From Giardia muris (lineage: Eukaryota; Fornicata; Diplomonadida; Hexamitidae), in contig CM016929.1 of the NCBI GenBank assembly GCA_006247105.1, forward strand, positions 434,001-498,000: 64,000 bases of DNA, in the 5' to 3' direction. Shown here piece after piece: positions 44,540 through 53,246 of the stretch. The notes beneath the pieces were generated by a model. The model did not search any database. It was given only the letters and a program-made list of their open reading frames with translations, and was not told the origin of the DNA. Each line of letters begins with the position of its first letter. The first letter of the stretch is position 1. The position numbers and the translations under genes were made by a program.

Positions 44540-45466
44540 ATGTTTATCTGTATCCTCACAGCGGCGTTGGCCTTGCCGACAGTGACGCATGACGAGCTTG
44601 TAGCACTTCCAGGGGATACCATCTCCATCTACTGGGACTCAAAAGACGCGAATGCGACCGTCAGGGATGTCATTGACTCATTGAATTCGGTATCCGATGA
44701 GATGGTTGCTCGTGGCCTGCACCCAATCATGCTGGTTGACAAACAAGACGAGCGCAATGTGGCGCCCTTCACACTCCCGGAGCTTAAGGAGCTACCGTTC
44801 CTCGTCGTTCATCTCGCCACCGCAAACGTCACCGAAGGAATGCTTGCCCCTTTCACGATTGAGAATGTGGTACACTTCCTGATGGAGCGGATTCAGGCCA
44901 ACCCCCTCGATCTTCGATCCATCCCTTCTGAAGAAGATCTTCTGGATATCTACGAAGAAGGTGGAAGACGTCCAACCCTTCTCTTTTTCCGTAGTAGAAC
45001 TTGCACGACGTGCGCCTCCGTTCGCATCTTCGTGGAGCGTGTCGCAACGCTGATGCGAGAGACGTCCGATGTCTTCGAGGTGGATTGTGACGAAACTCTT
45101 GAGAAGACCCACTTCTGTAGCCGAATGCAAATTCGTGGCTTCCCGTACATTGCTCTTCTGCATGAAGACGTCTTTACCGTCTACAACGGGACGATCTCAA
45201 CGGTGGAACTACTTGAGTGGACCCGAAGTCAGATTATGGACATCTCTTCTGAGGAAAGACGGAAAGAATGGAGGGGACGTTCCAACGAGATCTTTAACAG
45301 TGAGTATTACGAGGAGGCTGGAAAGAACGCATATGATGCCAAGGGCCGACCGAAGGAGTGGCCTATGAAGCCGAATATCCGTCGGACACAACAGAAAGTC
45401 ACCGAGCTTGAAAAGCGCGTTGCAATTATTGAGGAGCTCATGGGCGCTCTTGTGGAGATGGACTAG
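44540..45466 (+). CDS. Thioredoxin-fold (PDI-like) secretory protein
   Basis: 308 residues. A hydrophobic N-terminus (MFICILTAALALPTV) fits a signal peptide. The central domain (~140-240) is thioredoxin-like: PTLLFFRSRTCTTCASVRIF with the redox pair CTTC, VFEVDCDE, then the cis-Pro loop IRGFPYIAL. A C-terminal coiled coil (RTQQKVTELEKRVAIIEEL) ends the protein; no KDEL-type signal. The CTTC pair differs from the CGHC of classical PDI, so redox potential or role may differ. The last 29 nt overlap the convergent NIPA-like gene. Confidence 0.75.
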   Translation: MFICILTAALALPTVTHDELVALPGDTISIYWDSKDANATVRDVIDSLNSVSDEMVARGLHPIMLVDKQDERNVAPFTLPELKELPFLVVHLATANVTEGMLAPFTIENVVHFLMERIQANPLDLRSIPSEEDLLDIYEEGGRRPTLLFFRSRTCTTCASVRIFVERVATLMRETSDVFEVDCDETLEKTHFCSRMQIRGFPYIALLHEDVFTVYNGTISTVELLEWTRSQIMDISSEERRKEWRGRSNEIFNSEYYEEAGKNAYDAKGRPKEWPMKPNIRRTQQKVTELEKRVAIIEELMGALVEMD

Positions 45467-46619
45467 TGGCGTGTGCTCGGGTATGAGTGTATGTACATGT
45501 CTTCTCTTCCCGCCTGCAGGGTGAAGGTGAATGGGGTATGGATGGATGTAATCGTTTTCTACAGCCTACGGCTTGTTGGGGTCGTAGTTCGACCTCCTCG
45601 ATGCTATCAACAAGGTATGTCGTTTGAAGCTTAGCTACATCATAGAAGACTCCTTCTTCAAGAAGATTGAACCGCGATTGGAAGGTTTCGAGCCTTCGGG
45701 GGTTTTTGAGGTGAGCAACACTTAGGAAGGCGCAGCCCGCACAGACGATGAAAATCCCAATGCCAAACGCCACCCCCTGTCCGACCTGTACGTCTGTGAA
45801 GTCGCGGAAGAAAAGCAGCCCCGTCAAGCAGTTGAAAAGAGTCAGAGTCACATAGTAGACCGGGACGATGATGGTATTGTCGTAGAAGGCAAGGGCGCGC
45901 TGGAGTAGATGATTCTGGCAAAGAACAGCTGCTACTAGGCAGAGGATGAAAGCGTAGTACTCCAAGTACCGCATCTGATTTGAGTTATAGAAGAAGGTCT
46001 GAAGTGTGAGCTCTCCAACAATCTTTCCGGTCATCATGGTAATTACCCCAAGAGTTCCAGGGCAAATCCCGAAGGTTAGAGCGGATGGGACAAGGAATGA
46101 TAACCCAACGACCAACGGAGCAAGAACAAAGAAGCTCAGGAAATACCACAGGGGGACGTCTGTCGGATGCAACATGACGCGGATGGTCGGTATGGTGAGG
46201 AGGTCTCGGCTCTTTGTCGCAAAGACCACCGTGAGGCATGCCCCCGCCATAATGAGGATCATCCCGACGATGTCGGACCAGAAGATCCGTTCTCGTAGCC
46301 CGAAATGCGAGCAAAGAAGGGAAATGACAAGACCGATCGACCCGAGAGGTAACGTGATAACGGTCGGAAGAAGTGATAACGAGACGAAGTCCAAAACAAC
46401 GCCCAGCACGAAGACGAGCGTCGCACACCACCAGGCCCAGTTGCGCCAGTATCGAGGACTATCAGTTCGTTCAAGCCGCTGCTGCCGGAGGTGTGCTCTC
46501 TTCTGTAGGAACATCCCAACATTTTGGCAGGTAGTAGACGCTAGGACGATGAAGCATCCGATCCAGAAGAGGATAGACGTTCCATCAAGAGAAGTGTCCG
46601 AGTGTAGCGTTGGGAACAT
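45438..46619 (-). CDS. NIPA-like transporter (DUF803/magnesium transporter NIPA family)
   Basis: 393 residues with about nine membrane spans. The signature region FVLGVVLDFVSLSLLPTVIT, LPLGSIGLVISLLCSHFGL, RERIFWSDIVGMILIMAGAC matches the NIPA fold (drug/metabolite transporter superfamily). Family members carry Mg2+ or similar cations; specificity here is not known. The frame opens further up, but the ATG at 46619 behind GGAGAA begins just before the first polar lead and TM1. The last residues (CRREEKTCTYTHTRAHATS) are antisense to the thioredoxin-like gene's end. Confidence 0.75.
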   Translation of the reverse strand: MFPTLHSDTSLDGTSILFWIGCFIVLASTTCQNVGMFLQKRAHLRQQRLERTDSPRYWRNWAWWCATLVFVLGVVLDFVSLSLLPTVITLPLGSIGLVISLLCSHFGLRERIFWSDIVGMILIMAGACLTVVFATKSRDLLTIPTIRVMLHPTDVPLWYFLSFFVLAPLVVGLSFLVPSALTFGICPGTLGVITMMTGKIVGELTLQTFFYNSNQMRYLEYYAFILCLVAAVLCQNHLLQRALAFYDNTIIVPVYYVTLTLFNCLTGLLFFRDFTDVQVGQGVAFGIGIFIVCAGCAFLSVAHLKNPRRLETFQSRFNLLEEGVFYDVAKLQTTYLVDSIEEVELRPQQAVGCRKRLHPSIPHSPSPCRREEKTCTYTHTRAHATSPSPQERP

Positions 46620-46664
46620 TTCTCCTTCAGCACATCGTCCACCTCCGGTACGACCCCTCATACC

Positions 46665-48092
46665 TCAAAGCATCCAGTCCGCAGGCGCTCGGGCTCCGGG
46701 GATGGGCGTTAAAGCAAAAGGATCGAACCCGCGTGTTATCTCGCTAAGTCCTTGTCCTGTTTGCTCCTTCGCCTTCTTCCACTCCTCCAGTTCCTTCATC
46801 CGCGCCCTCATCGCTGTATTTGGTCGCAAAAGACGTCCTGGGTCGCGCTTGGCGGCACAGACCTCAGCCGAACGAGCTCGTTCGGCTTGCTTCTCAAGCC
46901 GTAGTTTCCTTAACTCTTCTGCCTGCTGTTGTGCAAGTTTTCGAGAATGCTTCTCGGCCGCACGTGCAAGATCGATGCTCTGTCTCCGTTGAAGAGACTC
47001 CTGGAGTTCCTTAGCCCGTCGTCGGCGTTCAAGGTCTTGAAGACGTGCCTCCTGTTGTTCAGCGAAGGATGGTTGTACAGGCTGTGAGGCCAACTCCGCC
47101 TCTGCCAAACGTTTCTTCTCCTGTTCGAGCTTCTTCTGCTTCTGCGCCTCACGTCTTATCCGTGCCTCACGCTGCTGTCGCCATTTCCACCGAAGCGCGG
47201 CGCTCCGCTTATCCTCAGCCTCCATCAGCCTTCGTTCGTTCCAACGAGCTAGCTTCTCGGCGTGATCGAGTGGAACCGTAGTAGAAGTCCTTGAGTGAGG
47301 CTTCGATATGGAGGTATCGGTCTCCAAGGCGGTAGAACCCGTCTGAGTCCGACGTTTCCAAGAGGCAATGATATCTTTCCGTTTCTCAACGAGATTCATG
47401 TACGTTTCAACGTGCTCATCATGTGCCAGAAGGGCCGCCGGAGTGCGGGATGGAAAGTACCGCTGAATCGATTGGACGAAGGCACGCCGATCAAAGGTGG
47501 CTCGGGATTGTAACCAAAGGCTGAAGAACCTGTCATGTTCTTTTTGATCCCAGCCCCCTTCCGCGCCTCCGATCCGTTCCATCTCCTCTTCAACCACCTG
47601 AAGGGCATATGGCCGTGTATCACGTCGGGAAACGCGAGTGGGGCGCGGCCTGGTCTCAGTCCCCGTAGACGATTGATCCTCAGGAAGCCCAACTTGAAGA
47701 CGTAGAAGAGCCTGTTGGACCTCCTCAAGGAGGCGCACCTCCTCATCGCGCATCCCCTGGTTCACGGAATCCCACCCCTGCCTAGCGGCCGAGAGATGTT
47801 CTTCAAGCCGTCTCACCTCTGCTTCGACCTTGGTCAACGGCGTTCCTGGTCGTCGCACCAGCCCCTCCACATACCTTGCTGCACTCAAGAGGGAGCTCAG
47901 CTGCTGCGTCACACGCCGGTGCTCCCCTAAGCGCTGTGCGATGGCCATGATATCGTGCTGGCGAAGAGCATGAACCTCCGTGGCCAGACTAGGGACGGTG
48001 GAATGCTCCAATGTCGTATGGAGAGCGACGACGGCGTTGCGCTCCTGAATAGCGAGAGAGCGATAGGTCTGAACCCATTGGTTGAAACTCAT
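46665..48092 (-). CDS. CCDC112/CCDC148-like coiled-coil protein
   Basis: 475 residues. A central block AEGGWDQKEHDRFFSLWL followed by FPSRTPAALLAHDEHVETYM and LVEKRKDIIASWK matches the conserved core of CCDC112 (GGWDxxDHxxF..., ...EERKKESIxxWK), a centriolar satellite protein. The N-terminus is helical; the C-terminal third is highly charged coiled coil (Arg/Gln/Glu). A role at basal bodies is inferred from the family. Its start codon is 4 bp from the start codon of the divergent RING gene. Confidence 0.65.
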   Translation of the reverse strand: MSFNQWVQTYRSLAIQERNAVVALHTTLEHSTVPSLATEVHALRQHDIMAIAQRLGEHRRVTQQLSSLLSAARYVEGLVRRPGTPLTKVEAEVRRLEEHLSAARQGWDSVNQGMRDEEVRLLEEVQQALLRLQVGLPEDQSSTGTETRPRPTRVSRRDTRPYALQVVEEEMERIGGAEGGWDQKEHDRFFSLWLQSRATFDRRAFVQSIQRYFPSRTPAALLAHDEHVETYMNLVEKRKDIIASWKRRTQTGSTALETDTSISKPHSRTSTTVPLDHAEKLARWNERRLMEAEDKRSAALRWKWRQQREARIRREAQKQKKLEQEKKRLAEAELASQPVQPSFAEQQEARLQDLERRRRAKELQESLQRRQSIDLARAAEKHSRKLAQQQAEELRKLRLEKQAERARSAEVCAAKRDPGRLLRPNTAMRARMKELEEWKKAKEQTGQGLSEITRGFDPFALTPIPGARAPADWML

Positions 48093-48101
48093 TTAGATGA
48101 G
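48088..48101. promoter_or_regulatory. Shared start region of two divergent genes, 4-bp spacer
   Basis: CTCAT (48088-48092), TTAG (48093-48096), ATGAG (48097-48101): a palindrome in which the two ATGs point away from each other. Both proteins begin Met-Ser. There is no room for a separate promoter or 5' UTR of normal size. Confidence 0.7.
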
Positions 48102-49422
48102 CTTGTCACGTCCGGCTAGGATCCATGGGCCAGTACGCACCCCGGTCTATGGACCTCCGCTCCCCGTCGAGAAATATTGCGACCTTTGCTACCAGGAACT
48201 TGGGCGAGCATACTTGCTCGAGTGTCAGCATGCGGTCTGTAAGACCTGTGTTCAAGCCCTGTTGGGGCCTCATGCCAAGTCATTGGATAGTGTCGAGTGT
48301 CCGTTATGCCTCCATCTCTCCCACAAAGTCACAGAGCTGGAGGTGGAGCCGACAACTCAGAATTTGGGAAGCCTACGAAAACCCACTTCCAGCATCGATC
48401 ACCCCGTCCTGGCCTGCCAATCTGCTCTCCACGTATCCACTCGAGGGCATGGACGGCAGAGCCCGGCAGCGGAGATCCTTTGCATAGATACCGGGGAATT
48501 TCTATGCAAAGCTTGTTCCCGTGGCCCGGCATACAAGGACCGCAACAACGTTCCAATAGAGGTGGCCGCAGAGGGGTATGTCCTACGGCTTTCGCGAGAG
48601 ATACGGGCCGTTAACGCTGGCATATCGGAGTTGAAGCCTCTTAGAGCCTCCTTCCGTGAGACGCATGCCAAGGTCTCCGAGAGTTTACAGGAGGCTCACG
48701 TACGTCTCCTTCAGCTCCGGGGGACGATCTGTGACGCGCTTGATAGACGGATCCAACAGCTCGAGCAGGATCTGGAGAAACTGCAAGATGGTTATGAGGG
48801 AAACCTGCTAGCAGAGGAAGAAGCGTTGCTCGACATGATATGCGCAGCCAGCGACGTGGCCGCAGACGTCGGAAAGCGCGTTGCACACCAAGGTGCATTG
48901 GCCCTTCTGTCAGAATACGGAGACTTGGAAGAGGCAATTCAACGGGCGCGACAAGGACTTCAGGAGACAAGTGCTCATATGCACTCACCACAGCCCCTTG
49001 TCATCCCGGCCATCGTCGGCGAGGATGAAGTTTTGATGGCGATTCGGAACCTGAACTACAAGACTGGACATTGTCTCGTTGGGAAGGTACAGAGTCGATG
49101 CTCGTCGGCGCTTAAAGAACGTGTCCTATGTTGTCGTGCATGTTCAAACGTCATCCTTGATCTTGACGCACTAAGCACCCTCCGGGCGGTGGCAAAGCAC
49201 CGAAAAGGGGCACTATGCGGGGTCCCCATCGACTTCCTGCACAAGGATGGGGTCTTGATGGACCTGGACGCGGGATCTCCACAGTCTCGCCGCGTTTTGT
49301 GCTGGAACTGCAAACGCGAGGTTGGAAGATGGTCGGAGACGGACGGGGAGCTGCAGGCCTCGCTGGTCTATATTAGCACGAATGCAGTGAGCGCCGGAAG
49401 CCTGGAGAGAAAGAGGAATTAG
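48097..49422 (+). CDS. RING finger/coiled-coil protein (TRIM-like)
   Basis: 441 residues. The N-terminal RING runs CDLCYQELGRAYLLECQHAV, CKTC, then CPLC (~28-75). A second cysteine/histidine region (ALHVSTRGHG..., LCIDTGEFLCKAC, ~110-150) could be a B-box. A coiled coil covers ~170-250 (FRETHAKVSESLQEAHVRLLQL). Two further Cys pairs (CCRAC, CWNC) lie in the C-terminal part. The RING-B-box-coiled-coil order is that of TRIM ubiquitin ligases; true homology is uncertain. Its stop overlaps that of SPT5 by 3 nt. Confidence 0.65.
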   Translation: MSLSRPARIHGPVRTPVYGPPLPVEKYCDLCYQELGRAYLLECQHAVCKTCVQALLGPHAKSLDSVECPLCLHLSHKVTELEVEPTTQNLGSLRKPTSSIDHPVLACQSALHVSTRGHGRQSPAAEILCIDTGEFLCKACSRGPAYKDRNNVPIEVAAEGYVLRLSREIRAVNAGISELKPLRASFRETHAKVSESLQEAHVRLLQLRGTICDALDRRIQQLEQDLEKLQDGYEGNLLAEEEALLDMICAASDVAADVGKRVAHQGALALLSEYGDLEEAIQRARQGLQETSAHMHSPQPLVIPAIVGEDEVLMAIRNLNYKTGHCLVGKVQSRCSSALKERVLCCRACSNVILDLDALSTLRAVAKHRKGALCGVPIDFLHKDGVLMDLDAGSPQSRRVLCWNCKREVGRWSETDGELQASLVYISTNAVSAGSLERKRN

Positions 49423-51740
49423 TCCATGTCTGCATATTCATAGCCAAGACGTCCAAGGTCGTCATCGGGGTCTTCCTCCTTCGGCTGCTCGTCCCGAAGA
49501 GTGCTTTTGGGGTTGAAGCCGAAGCCGCCGAATTGTTGACTCCGAGTAGGGAAACTCCCGAAGTCCTGTAACGAGCGTCCCGAGGATTCGAGAGCGGAGG
49601 GAGGCCGCTTATCAAGCAGAGCTAAGCGGGTGATATGCACGGGGTAGCTACGCTCGGAGCACTTGACCGTGGTCATTCCCCCTTGTGGATCCACTTCCAT
49701 AAGGACACCAATACCTCCGGGGAAGATCGGGTCAAGGATCTGGACTCGCTGACCGATGTGCATCTCGTTCTGCGCCTGCTCTCGGGTTCTCCGTCGTAGG
49801 GCGCCTTCAACGATCTTCCCAGGGAAGATACGGTCGCAATACTTGGCGTCGATGACGAAGATATCTCTCACCATGGCTGTTGCCAAGGGTTTGACGAACA
49901 GGGTTGAGACCGAGTGGTGGCCAAGTGCGACAATGGTTCCCTCTTCGAGGACGTGCTCAACAAGCTCTGAGTCGTTCGCCACGCGGATTCGGCTTCCTTT
50001 TCCGATGACCTTTCCATTCCGGTCGCTAGTGGTCTTCTGATCGCACGCCTTCGCGGACAACACCTCCAGGTTAGCATGGCGCGTGCACAGGCGGTGATTG
50101 GTCGCCGTCAGCACGATTACCGAGTCATGGCTGATGTGTAAGATGAGTGCGTCGTCAGCGGGCTGTATTAGTCGCACCATGCGCTCCGGGCGCAGCTGGA
50201 CGCCATTCGGGAGGACCAGCTCTGCAAGCCCAGCCCAACAGGTGTTTGTGCTTTCGACCTCATCGGTGGTGATGGCGACTCCTGGGGCGTCCTCGTCGAT
50301 TGTCCCGATCTCCTCCTCGAAGAGGTCCGTACGGATGCAGACGCGGATGTACTTCCGGTCCTGGGTGATCTCCTGACTGACGATTTCCCCAGTAACACCC
50401 TTATAGGTCCCCTCGGCCACCCGCACCCTGTTTCCTTGGCCAAAGGCGCGGATCAGCTGGGCGCGGGGGACGATTAGCGGCTCGTACGCCGCGTACGCCT
50501 TCCCGAGAAGCTGGACCGTGTACGAGTCGTCGGCAATTGTCGAGGCCGGGCGTCGAACCACCCTGCACTCGGCCATGTTCAGCCCCGCGTCAGGGCGGTA
50601 ATTCGTGAGGTAGACGACGTCTCCCACGTTCAGTGGTCGCTTCCGCTCAAGATCTAGACGTGCTTGGACGATGCGCTGCCCAGCCTTCGAACCGATTTGT
50701 AGAGACGCAATGGTGAAGAGATCAACGGCCGCACGCAATTCCTCACCCTTCAGAGGCCGTAGATTCGAGGCGGCGAGCTGGATGATCTCATAACCCTCCA
50801 GAAGGAGGACGTATTGCTGCCCCAGTTGGAAGTCCACCTCACGCTCGTAACTGCCCTCCTGGATCCCACGGAACGCCTCGAGGGCCTCCTCTCGTGTAAT
50901 ACGTCGGGGTGCACAGTCTCTACTTGGAGGCTGGTCCCCCAGTAGGCTATGGATACGGGGCCGTACCGCGACCCGTGCGGTCTCTCCCTCAACGGAGATG
51001 ACGCAACAAGGGTCACCGAGATAAACACGACTACCTCGACGGACCGAGCAGAGCTCGCCCTGATGAAGCCTTTTGCGGTCTGGGACATACGTGAGAAGGG
51101 TGGCCCGATCCTTCCGCACGCTTACCAGAGGTGGCGGGGCGACGCTCGACTTGCGTCGAGTCCGCTGGCCCGACCCACGAGAGGGGGTGAAGCGCTGGAC
51201 GTAACCCCGAACATCCTGGTGCAATAGGAGGCGCTCCACGGTCTGGATGGAGTCTGCCTCAACGTAGACGCAGCTGGGGTCATTGGGATTATAGAAAATG
51301 CTACGGACGTCATAAGGACGAATGGATGGGGGGCGCAACTCGGGAGGTAGGCGTTCATGGTAGGCGTTGAGTGTGATGACTCGGAGGGCGCTCAGAACGC
51401 AGATCGCATGACGTCCACGCTTGACCGGGACGCGGTAGATTGGCGGATCACTTTCCCACAGGTCTGCAATCTGGTCCGAGTCCTCATCTGCGTATTGCTC
51501 GTAGGTCGGGCGCTGGTAGAAGGCCCGGTCGTTGTCGCCGTCAACGTAGCTGTCGCGGAACACGTTGTGGCGTTGGACGGGGTATGCGCCCTCGGACTCG
51601 TCGTCAGTGATGAAATTCCCGCCATCGTCGTCGGTCGCGTTATCTATGTCGTAGCTCGACTCCTCGGAGACCTCCTCGTCCGAAGCCTCCGTCGCCTGGA
51701 AGTCCTGGGCCCGCATCCCAGTCTTCCTCTGTGGCTCCAT
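49419..51740 (-). CDS. SPT5: Transcription elongation factor SPT5
   Basis: 773 residues. An acidic N-terminus (~20-90), then the NGN domain (ICVLSALRVITLNAYHERL ... DVRSIFYNPNDPSCVYVEAD, ~110-185), followed by several KOW segments, among them GNRVRVAEGTYKGVTGEI and IGQRVQILDPIFPGGIGVLME. SPT5 with SPT4 clamps RNA polymerase II on DNA and recruits processing factors. The short C-terminal end lacks an obvious repeat of the CTR type. The start lies 38 bp from the DIM1 start, across an A-rich spacer. Confidence 0.88.
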   Translation of the reverse strand: MEPQRKTGMRAQDFQATEASDEEVSEESSYDIDNATDDDGGNFITDDESEGAYPVQRHNVFRDSYVDGDNDRAFYQRPTYEQYADEDSDQIADLWESDPPIYRVPVKRGRHAICVLSALRVITLNAYHERLPPELRPPSIRPYDVRSIFYNPNDPSCVYVEADSIQTVERLLLHQDVRGYVQRFTPSRGSGQRTRRKSSVAPPPLVSVRKDRATLLTYVPDRKRLHQGELCSVRRGSRVYLGDPCCVISVEGETARVAVRPRIHSLLGDQPPSRDCAPRRITREEALEAFRGIQEGSYEREVDFQLGQQYVLLLEGYEIIQLAASNLRPLKGEELRAAVDLFTIASLQIGSKAGQRIVQARLDLERKRPLNVGDVVYLTNYRPDAGLNMAECRVVRRPASTIADDSYTVQLLGKAYAAYEPLIVPRAQLIRAFGQGNRVRVAEGTYKGVTGEIVSQEITQDRKYIRVCIRTDLFEEEIGTIDEDAPGVAITTDEVESTNTCWAGLAELVLPNGVQLRPERMVRLIQPADDALILHISHDSVIVLTATNHRLCTRHANLEVLSAKACDQKTTSDRNGKVIGKGSRIRVANDSELVEHVLEEGTIVALGHHSVSTLFVKPLATAMVRDIFVIDAKYCDRIFPGKIVEGALRRRTREQAQNEMHIGQRVQILDPIFPGGIGVLMEVDPQGGMTTVKCSERSYPVHITRLALLDKRPPSALESSGRSLQDFGSFPTRSQQFGGFGFNPKSTLRDEQPKEEDPDDDLGRLGYEYADMD

Positions 51741-51778
51741 CTTATTGAAAGAAAATCAAAAAAACGATAAAATCAAAA
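51741..51778. promoter_or_regulatory. A-rich bidirectional spacer between SPT5 and DIM1
   Basis: 38 bp, mostly A (plus strand) with AAAATC repeats directly upstream of the DIM1 ATG; the only sequence between the two divergent start codons. It fits the short A/T-rich initiator-type promoters of Giardia, working both ways. Confidence 0.6.
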
Positions 51779-52687
51779 ATGCAGGGCTTTGAGCTAACGA
51801 AGCAGCATGGCCAGCACCTCCTCGTCAACCCCCTGGTCGTCCGGTCGATCGTCGAGAAGGCGGAGCTCCGCCCGACAGACACGGTCCTCGAAATCGGGCC
51901 GGGGACCGGGAACCTGACAATGGCCCTCCTTGAGAAGGTGCGGAAGGTTGTGGCCATCGAAATTGACGCCCGGATGGTCTCGGAGCTGAAGAAGAGGGTC
52001 TCGGCCAATCCGGAGCTACGGGAGCGGCTCCAGGTCATTCGGGACGACTTCACGAAGATGCCTCTCGAGTCCATCCCGCCCTTCGACGTCTGCGTCAGTA
52101 ACTGCCCGTATAACATCTCGTCCGCCATCGTCTTCCGGCTGCTACAGATCCGCCCGGCCCCGAGGCGCCTGGTCCTGATGTTTCAGTTGGAATTCGCCCA
52201 AGGTCTTTCGGCGGAGCCCGGACAAGAGCAATATGGGCGTCTCACCGTCAACGCAAAGCTCCTTGCGAAGACGAAGATCATCATCCGCGTCAGTCGTAAC
52301 AGTTTTCGCCCCCCGCCGAAGGTTGACTCGGCGGTGATTGAGATGACCCCGACGGGGATCCCCGAGGGCCTCGATCTGGATGAGTTTAACGGGTTGACGA
52401 AGGTCCTCTTCATGAACAAGAACAGGACTCTCGGGGCGATCTTCAAGACCAAAAGCCTGCTCAACAACCTGGTGCGCAACGTTGCAAGGCTGGCGGAGGT
52501 CAGCTCTCTGCACAAGGCCCCGGGAGAGCCTGTGATACCCCCTCCGATCGAGGAGGTGCGAGCGAAGATCCTTGAAGCCCTTGTGGAGGCGGACTTCACG
52601 GACCGGCGGCCGGCCAAAATGCCGGTGAGTGATATTCTGGACTTACTTGTGCGGTTGGCGGGCATTGGAGTCCGCTTTGCTGACTGA
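51779..52687 (+). CDS. DIM1: 18S rRNA dimethyladenosine transferase (DIM1/KsgA family)
   Basis: 302 residues. Makes the two adjacent m6,2A residues near the 3' end of small-subunit rRNA and acts in 40S assembly. Motif I is EIGPGTGNLT (~41-50), followed by AIEID, and the catalytic motif IV is SNCPYNISS (canonical N-L-P-Y). The C-terminal helical domain is complete. N-terminus GFELTKQHGQHLLVNP is typical of eukaryotic DIM1. Length is close to family values (~310). Confidence 0.94.
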   Translation: MQGFELTKQHGQHLLVNPLVVRSIVEKAELRPTDTVLEIGPGTGNLTMALLEKVRKVVAIEIDARMVSELKKRVSANPELRERLQVIRDDFTKMPLESIPPFDVCVSNCPYNISSAIVFRLLQIRPAPRRLVLMFQLEFAQGLSAEPGQEQYGRLTVNAKLLAKTKIIIRVSRNSFRPPPKVDSAVIEMTPTGIPEGLDLDEFNGLTKVLFMNKNRTLGAIFKTKSLLNNLVRNVARLAEVSSLHKAPGEPVIPPPIEEVRAKILEALVEADFTDRRPAKMPVSDILDLLVRLAGIGVRFAD

Positions 52688-52709
52688 TGTGGGCGGCATC
52701 AGGGAAGCT

Positions 52710-53234
52710 TCACCCACGGCGTTTCAAAGGGAAGGGGTCGATCAATGGATAGATCAGGACCATGGTCGCGGCGATGACAACGGTGCTGACATATAGGGTG
52801 TAGTGGTGCACCGTCAGGATGACCAGGAGGGAGTTGATCTGCGAGTTGAGAAGGAAGACGTTGAAGCCCAGGCGCCGGATAGCTACGTTGATATGAATGA
52901 GGTCGAGGATAAACAGGACGATGAGGGAGCAAACTCCAAAGAGATACGCGTGCGTCTGAAAGAGATAGATCCACGTCGTGAGGAAGAGGAGGACCGTGTA
53001 AAGGGCGCACGAGACCAGGAGAAGGGCTTGGAGGAACCAGAGCCCTCGGCTCCATTCTTGTCCTAGACGAAGTTCTTCCCAACAAATACCGAAGCCCCAG
53101 AGCGCGCTCCCTAAGAGCCCGACAAGTAGAATCGTCGCAATGGCATACGAGGCGTGGCCGAGGACGAAACGCGGCGTCCCTTGAGGCCGCCCACATGGTA
53201 GATTGCAGCCGTGACGCCTCCGTGACTCTGTCAT
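52710..53234 (-). CDS. Small multi-pass membrane protein, unknown
   Basis: 174 residues with four to five membrane spans (ASYAIATILLVGLLGSALWG; GLWFLQALLLVSCALYTVLLF; LFGVCSLIVLFILDLIHINV; LLVILTVHHYTLYVSTVVIA) and short loops, with a cytosolic-type basic N-terminus (TESRRRHGC) and C-terminus (PLKRRG). Not recognised. The frame opens further up over the divergent gene, but the ATG at 53234, preceded by AATTTTTG on its strand, is the likely start. Confidence 0.7.
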   Translation of the reverse strand: MTESRRRHGCNLPCGRPQGTPRFVLGHASYAIATILLVGLLGSALWGFGICWEELRLGQEWSRGLWFLQALLLVSCALYTVLLFLTTWIYLFQTHAYLFGVCSLIVLFILDLIHINVAIRRLGFNVFLLNSQINSLLVILTVHHYTLYVSTVVIAATMVLIYPLIDPFPLKRRG

Positions 53235-53246
53235 CAAAAATTCATG
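53232..53246. promoter_or_regulatory. Shared start region, 9-bp spacer
   Basis: CAT (53232-53234, ATG of the membrane protein on minus), CAAAAATTC, ATG (53244-53246). The A-rich 9 bp is all that separates the two divergent start codons. Confidence 0.65.
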
